Shown: positions 59,405 through 64,000 of the stretch, in pieces | Layout: every line of letters starts with the position of its first letter | Numbering within the stretch: the stretch's first letter is position 1 | Origin: Plumapathes pennacea | Lineage: Eukaryota > Cnidaria > Anthozoa > Antipatharia > Myriopathidae | Assembly: GCA_964036295.1 (NCBI GenBank) | Contig: OZ038466.1 | Location: forward strand, 13,798,001 to 13,862,000 | DNA length: 64,000 nucleotides | Direction of reading: 5' to 3' | Notes under the pieces: model-generated | What the model was told of the DNA's origin: nothing | Databases searched by the model: none | Seen by the model: only the letters and a program-made list of their open reading frames with translations | Made by a program: the position numbers and the translations under genes

Positions 59405-59609
59405 TGGTTGAGTGTCAGCCTCGTTTCCATGCAGGACTTCCAGTTGTTGAAAAAAACATCGCCTTAACTCGAAACTGATACCACAATTCGAGAGTACAAC
59501 GTACCTAGTGTTAGTCAGGAGGGTTCACTCTATCAGAATCCGTTATCAAACCTTTACTGTGGAGTGGGTTGAACGAGACCATTTTTTTCTGATCCTAGCT
59601 CCCCAACTA
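59405..59609 (-). repeat. Right TIR of the Academ-like element
   Basis: Inverted copy of 56126-56330. Ends CTAGCTCCCCAACTA, then ACC. Confidence 0.85.
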
Positions 59610-59612
59610 ACC

Positions 59613-60169
59613 GATTGTATTTTGCTATTCCTTTCTGAAGAAGTGTCTGCGTTTTAACACGTGCCTGGGATTGTGTTCAGGTCGGCCAGTCAATGCCTTG
59701 AAGAATTGGTTTCACGGCAAGCAAGCTTGCCTCCGATGCACTGGCGAAATATCCGGGCAGTTTACAGCCGTCCGTCGAACTGCTTGGCTTTGTATGTGCC
59801 TCTTGTACAAAATCACTTCGTACTCTATCGCATGTCACCAATAAAAATGGCGGTTTACAGTTCTGGCCTAAGAGCCTGGGAACAAGGTCGTACGCCAGAC
59901 TGACTGACTGACAGACAGACGAACATTAAATGTCGAGATGGCGACCCACTTGGAGTCTCCAAGAAAGGGGATACTACTGCATTAGCGCTGTGATTATTAC
60001 CCTCGCTTACGCTCGGGATCAACATGCACATGCTAAATTTGAATAAAGGTGCGACAGTGGCATAAAATAGCAAGCGCGGGAGTCAGTTTGACAGGGACGT
60101 CTTTGAAAGCGTGCGAAATTCCCGGAAGATAACAACAATAGACGTGCGCAATGCACACTGGTTGAGAGG
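59613..60169. other. No recognisable gene
   Basis: Short ORFs only. A GACTGACTGACAGACAGACGA stretch near 59900 is low complexity. Confidence 0.3.
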
Positions 60170-60700
60170 GACCTTTAATTATCAGCATGGACTGCATATG
60201 GTACAGTAGCTTATGAATAATCATCACTCAAACAAACAAGTGACCATTATTTGAGAGACCTTGTTCACTACTACCACTCAACTGCTCACTGTACATCACG
60301 CAAAATATGAGCTGCTGAAGTTGAAGACTCTGACTTACTTGCTCCCAGCTATCACCAAGTACCAGCTGTACTAGTGGTAAATAGGAAACATTGAAAAACA
60401 AAAGTTCAAACTATGTCAGACAACTTCTTCGTTTCTACGCCCAGAATGACTGCGCTAAAACACTACTGACAGTAAATTTGACAAATAAAGTATGGAAGGG
60501 TTGTAGTAGGGACTCACGAGTCCAACAATGCAAGTCATCCAAGAAAAATTTCCAGACCAAAGCTGGCCAGCAGCTTTCACTCTGCCCTCGACTTCCACCA
60601 TTATACACTAAGAACGTGTTTAAAAAACCGAAGAAACTATTTCTATTTTTTCTAACTATTTTTAAATATTTTGTACTAATAAAACTAGTTACTAAAATGC
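60170..60700 (-). repeat. Repeat family A relatives, reverse orientation
   Basis: 60180-60262 matches 8390-8490 (CAGCATGGACTGCATATGG...TTTGAGAGAC). 60480-60700 matches the family-A core in reverse (GGGACTCACGAGTCCAACAA, CTGCCCTCGACTTCCACC). No gene. Confidence 0.7.
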
Positions 60701-60773
60701 TGTTATTAATTTTAACTCGTGGATATACGAAGCGTAGAAACGAGTTATTGTGGGGACTCAGATACGCAAATGA

Positions 60774-60802
60774 GTCACTCGCTCACTCACTCACTCACTC
60801 GG
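60774..60802. repeat. (CACT)n short microsatellite
   Basis: CACTCGCTCACTCACTCACT-type run. Confidence 0.85.
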
Positions 60803-61839
60803 CTATCTAAACGTCATTTTGCATGCAGTGCAACTGAGTTCGAAGTCGCTACAATGAGGACATTCGGGTTTTCACGAATGCTTAACGAATAACCGATTTG
60901 ATTTTTAATACGCTTTTGTCGCCAGTTTGGGCTAGCGTATTCGCTCAGCACAATCCTGAACTTGGGGTCTTGAGAAATTTAGTCAGATGGAGTTACTGTG
61001 TTCTTTCAAGATCAAACAACTTGAAACTGTAACAGACAACACTTCATGTAAAGACTAACGGAAAACTATTGTACTCCTTATAAGGCAGTTCGTCATGTGG
61101 AGAAATATCGGACACGCACGCGCAGTGGTGACCCGACGGTTTTCAAAATATTTCGCCAATATGGCTGCTGTCATAAGAGACTTGAGACAGAGAAAAACAC
61201 AAAAGTCGCCATACCTCTTTTCCCTGAATGGAAGTCAAAGATGTTGCTTGACGTACGGTTCGTTTACCAGAGTACCTCAAATAGTCTACATAAATAAAAA
61301 CATACAGAGATAGTCGTTACGGTTTTATGAAAATAAAGTACGAAACAGTCAAAGTCAAATAAGAGAGCCCAGTATGGCGCCAGGCCAAAAGGCAGGGGCA
61401 GTGTTCAATAAATACCGTTTTCCCGTCGAAGTCGAAGACAAGTCTGATGTTGCTTCCGATTATTCTTCCGAAACAGCCGTATTTTCTGGCAATTTTTACA
61501 TCATTCCTCCAAGAGCAATATCCACTGTGGTTTTCAATCCCAAAATGTGTAATCTTCAATCGGATACTCGAACAGGCGCTGTGCAGCGCAATGAATACAA
61601 CAAGAAACGGACAACAAACATGTACTGTATCCGCCATCTTTGTTTCAGTGATACCAAATATGGTTTTAATAAGACGTTTCCAGGCTTTTTATGCCATCTA
61701 TGTCTTTAATATGCTAGGAAACTGGCCCGAGACATGGGCAACAATAAAAATAACGGCGCGAAATTCAATAAAAACCCACGAACTTGCCTTGTACAAAGAT
61801 CAGGACTACTTATATCTGTAATTCTGATGTTCGATACGC
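60803..61839. other. No recognisable gene
   Basis: Two overlapping plus-strand ORFs (61374-61709 and 61447-61821) and one at 61095-61313. I see no motif, and cannot say whether any are real exons of the coiled-coil pseudogene that follows. Confidence 0.3.
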
Positions 61840-62398
61840 CACCTTTTTTCTGGAGGAATAAGAGTTCTCATAAATGATGGAACTATCAAAGCGCTGTTTT
61901 ACGTCACTAATCAGGCCATTGCTGGCGACTATGCCGTACTTCACTTGAGCATCGACAACAGGACTCTTGTCAGGTGGGCCAGCAAAAAAGGGAACCTTAT
62001 AGAACTCTTAAACGAAGCCATACCAGGTGGATCAGTAAAGATCAAATCAGATTCAAATAGGGTTCACTAGCGCCTGAGATATCAGTCCTGGAAAGCAGCA
62101 CAGACGTTGAGAAAGTTGAATCGCCAAGGGACTAAAACAAAGCGTGAGGTGTTCATGAACGGGACGAGTAAGGTTAGCATCCTAGCAAGTGATGTGATGT
62201 CCGCCATGTAACACAAAGAGGAATTGGTACGACAAGAGACTTTCAAGAACGGCTTGATCAGATGAATCCCAAGAGAGGAGAATGGAAGAGGAAAATTGAA
62301 AACAGCGAGAAAGAACAACAAAAAATTTATAGAAGAATGCAAGAGGAACTCACTGAAACCAAGAATTACACAGCCTCTCTCAACTCCTTTTTGAACTA
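61840..62398 (+). pseudogene. Degenerate coiled-coil protein, family unknown
   Basis: From an acceptor-like CTGGAG at 61853 a frame stays open (RVLINDGTIKALFYVTNQAI...SIDNRTLVRWASKKGN). After a TAG near 62070 it continues with YQSWKAAQTLRKLNRQGTKT. Further on, after a TAA and a frame change near 62250, comes a Glu/Lys-rich helix (RGEWKRKIENSEKEQQKIYR). The codon-like pattern over three frames suggests a decayed gene. I do not recognise it. Confidence 0.4.
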
Positions 62399-62399
62399 G

Positions 62400-63160
62400 A
62401 CTGGCGTTGCCAGTGAGCTCGCGGCGTGAGTTGGGTCGAAACCAGAATATAAAATGGAAAGTATGGGACAAGAGCGGAACTCCCAAGAGAGACTTCCAGT
62501 TTCTCACCATAAAAATATCACACAGTACAGAGAACTTGCTTTTGACACCTTGATTAAACTAAAAATTATCATTACAACACTCATACACTTGCTTCTTAAA
62601 GGTTGAGCGACCCTGCATTTTGAGAATGCGTGACATATCTTTTTATGCACAATCGATTATGACAGTTTGACTTTGACTCTTATTTCTAATCAGAGGCCAC
62701 GATCAAACCAGCCTTCGCTTCACTACTTATGTGTTTTCTTTTATTAACTCAATATGTTTCTTCTATCAGGCTTTCGAGTATTCGTGCTCTGTAACAAATA
62801 TAAAATTATAAGCGAGGAATGTCACATGAGAGATGTTTACAATATTATTGCGATTTTGTCCACAGTGTGTTCAGTCCATTTGTGACTGCAAACTCAATCC
62901 TCAGAATTATTTCGGTGTATTTTTCATTTCTGGTATTCAATGACCATTGCAAAACAAAGGCTACATGATCGAATGAAAGAAACAATTCAACAGGCAATGT
63001 ACGATACGCAGAAGAATTTTATGAGGCAACAGATGCCATGTACAGAGTGAAGCATAAATCGCCATTGTTTTGCGGCTAAAGCTCATCGTAGCTTTGGTTT
63101 CCGTTTTCGGCTTGTTTTCTTCTCAGAAGTATGTCGTGTCGCCACAGGAAGTTATTATGC
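62400..63160 (+). repeat. Repeat family C, copy 2
   Basis: Colinear with 35870-36314 plus 37497-38020. It lacks the 1.2-kb TIR element present in copy 1, so it shows the empty site (GTAACAAATATAAAATTATA). Followed directly by family D. Confidence 0.75.
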
Positions 63161-63217
63161 AGAATACCACTGCCAAATTCACTCCCTGCAAAAGGAAAAT
63201 AAAGAAATCTACTGTGT

Positions 63218-63910
63218 AAGAGCATACTAGAAATACGATAATCGCAGATATCCCCTCGCTCTGTGGTGGGTTTTCGGAAATTGGGGTTCTTGTTTTTTTC
63301 TTCCGCTTTGAGATTCTTTTAAAATCTTTTTTACAAACCAAGGTTTGTGTAGCGACATCACCAGTCGGCCGCTAAAAAAATTTTGTCGCACGGCAGTCTA
63401 GTTTAGTTCAGACAACGTGCACAGTCTGCAATTTTCGTGGACACTAGCTGAACCCCAAAGGTCGCTGAGACAACTTTTACACGCAACTACAGAATACTCC
63501 CGAGGCTTGAAAGGCAAGAAAAGCGCAACTAGAATCGTGTCTCAATCAGTTTTGCACAGTCAGCAAAGTCCATCTTCGACACCAAACTTTTTATAAATTT
63601 TAAGACAAGCCGCGATTTCTCCAGCCAACGCTGTACCCTAACCACATACGTGTGTGTTTTCACTTTATAAATCTAATACGCTTCTTCGAGTGTAACAAAC
63701 TGTCAAAGCGAGAGTCGCTTGTTTACATGCTTTCGAATTCTCGCAAAATGTGTGAATTTGGCAAGGATTCAATTTTGAACACAACAACTGCGTTTGACGA
63801 ATTTAAAATCTTTGACAGAAAAAAGAAATTAAGAGCAACTTTTTTTTCTGACCGGGTGAGGAGTGGCACATCAGTCAAAATTCGGGGTTCTTTTTATTTT
63901 GTCAATAGAT
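63218..63910 (+). repeat. Repeat family D, copy 2
   Basis: Colinear with 54822-55480. Families C and D are adjacent here, so they may be parts of one larger element. The last 90 bp of the window show no feature. Confidence 0.7.
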
Positions 63911-64000
63911 AACCTATGGTTTGCCAATTACTCTGGTATATTTAGTTTGTCTAGAAACTTTTTCATTTCGTGAAATTTTTGAAAAATCGCCATACCCCTC

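Larger units (their letters stand above)
56126..59609. mobile_element. 3.5-kb TIR transposon carrying an XPG/PIN-like nuclease (Academ-like)
   Basis: Inverted arms of about 205 bp: 56126-56330 and 59405-59609, starting TAGTCGGGGAGCTAG at the left and TAGTTGGGGAGCTAG at the right (as complement). ACC flanks both ends (56123-56125, 59610-59612). The arms share long runs such as TTTGATAACGGATTCTGATA. The interior is one degenerate gene (56875-59191). Academ transposons are known to encode an XPG-type nuclease and to make 3-4-bp duplications, which fits. No transposase core is seen, so this is an incomplete copy. Confidence 0.8.

Noticed and set aside
1-64000. CRISPR arrays, bacterial operons, ribosome-binding sites, tRNA and rRNA genes
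   Set aside because: None seen; the introns and repeat types show a eukaryotic nuclear sequence.

Overview
This 64-kb window comes from an animal nuclear genome, most likely an anthozoan cnidarian such as a stony coral. That is an inference from AT-rich DNA, short exons with GT-AG introns, and dense repeat families of a kind I associate with cnidarian genomes. Only one gene looks like a possible host gene (BEN domain, 2538-7282), and even it may belong to a transposon. Almost everything else is mobile DNA and most of it is decayed. I saw no rRNA, tRNA or CRISPR.

Layout. 1-2.4 kb: CACTA/EnSpm-type transposase gene (minus), head to head with the BEN gene at 2.5-7.3 kb, whose introns hold two inverted-repeat MITEs. 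7.5-8.65 kb: a foldback MITE, a GTATAC-rich palindromic array and repeat family A. 8.65-11.3 kb: truncated BEL/Pao retrotransposon. 11.7-13.3 kb: broken coiled-coil gene (minus). 13.7-33.8 kb: a family-A repeat split by a nested stack of elements. 34-38.3 kb: LINE fragment and repeat families C/B. 38.4-45.3 kb: Harbinger-type genes (two SANT/Myb proteins and a HARBI1-like nuclease). 45.6-46.6 kb: Tc1-type MITEs. 46.97-51.3 kb: nearly full-length dead LINE. 52.3-53.4 kb: a second LINE 3' end. 53.5-54.5 kb: broken CXC + P2X7-C-like gene (minus). 56.1-59.6 kb: TIR element carrying an XPG/PIN-like nuclease pseudogene (Academ-like). 60-64 kb: more copies of families A, C and D.

The most interesting part is 14402-32123. 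A 17.7-kb element with short TIRs (GGTCTGGGTAAAGG) and a TTAA duplication sits inside family A. It encodes, on the minus strand, a multi-exon Mutator-like transposase whose first exon looks like a methyl-CpG-binding (MBD-like) domain. On the plus strand it carries a small five-exon 97-aa gene whose reading frame is open through every join. An 8-kb element with ~974-bp inverted arms, also with TTAA, is inserted in the last intron of that transposase gene, 10 bp before the splice acceptor. It carries its own large DDE-like protein with C2H2 and SAP-like regions. A 2.6-kb element with an AAGC duplication splits the main transposase exon. The intact parts can be joined across each insertion, so the order of events can be read directly.
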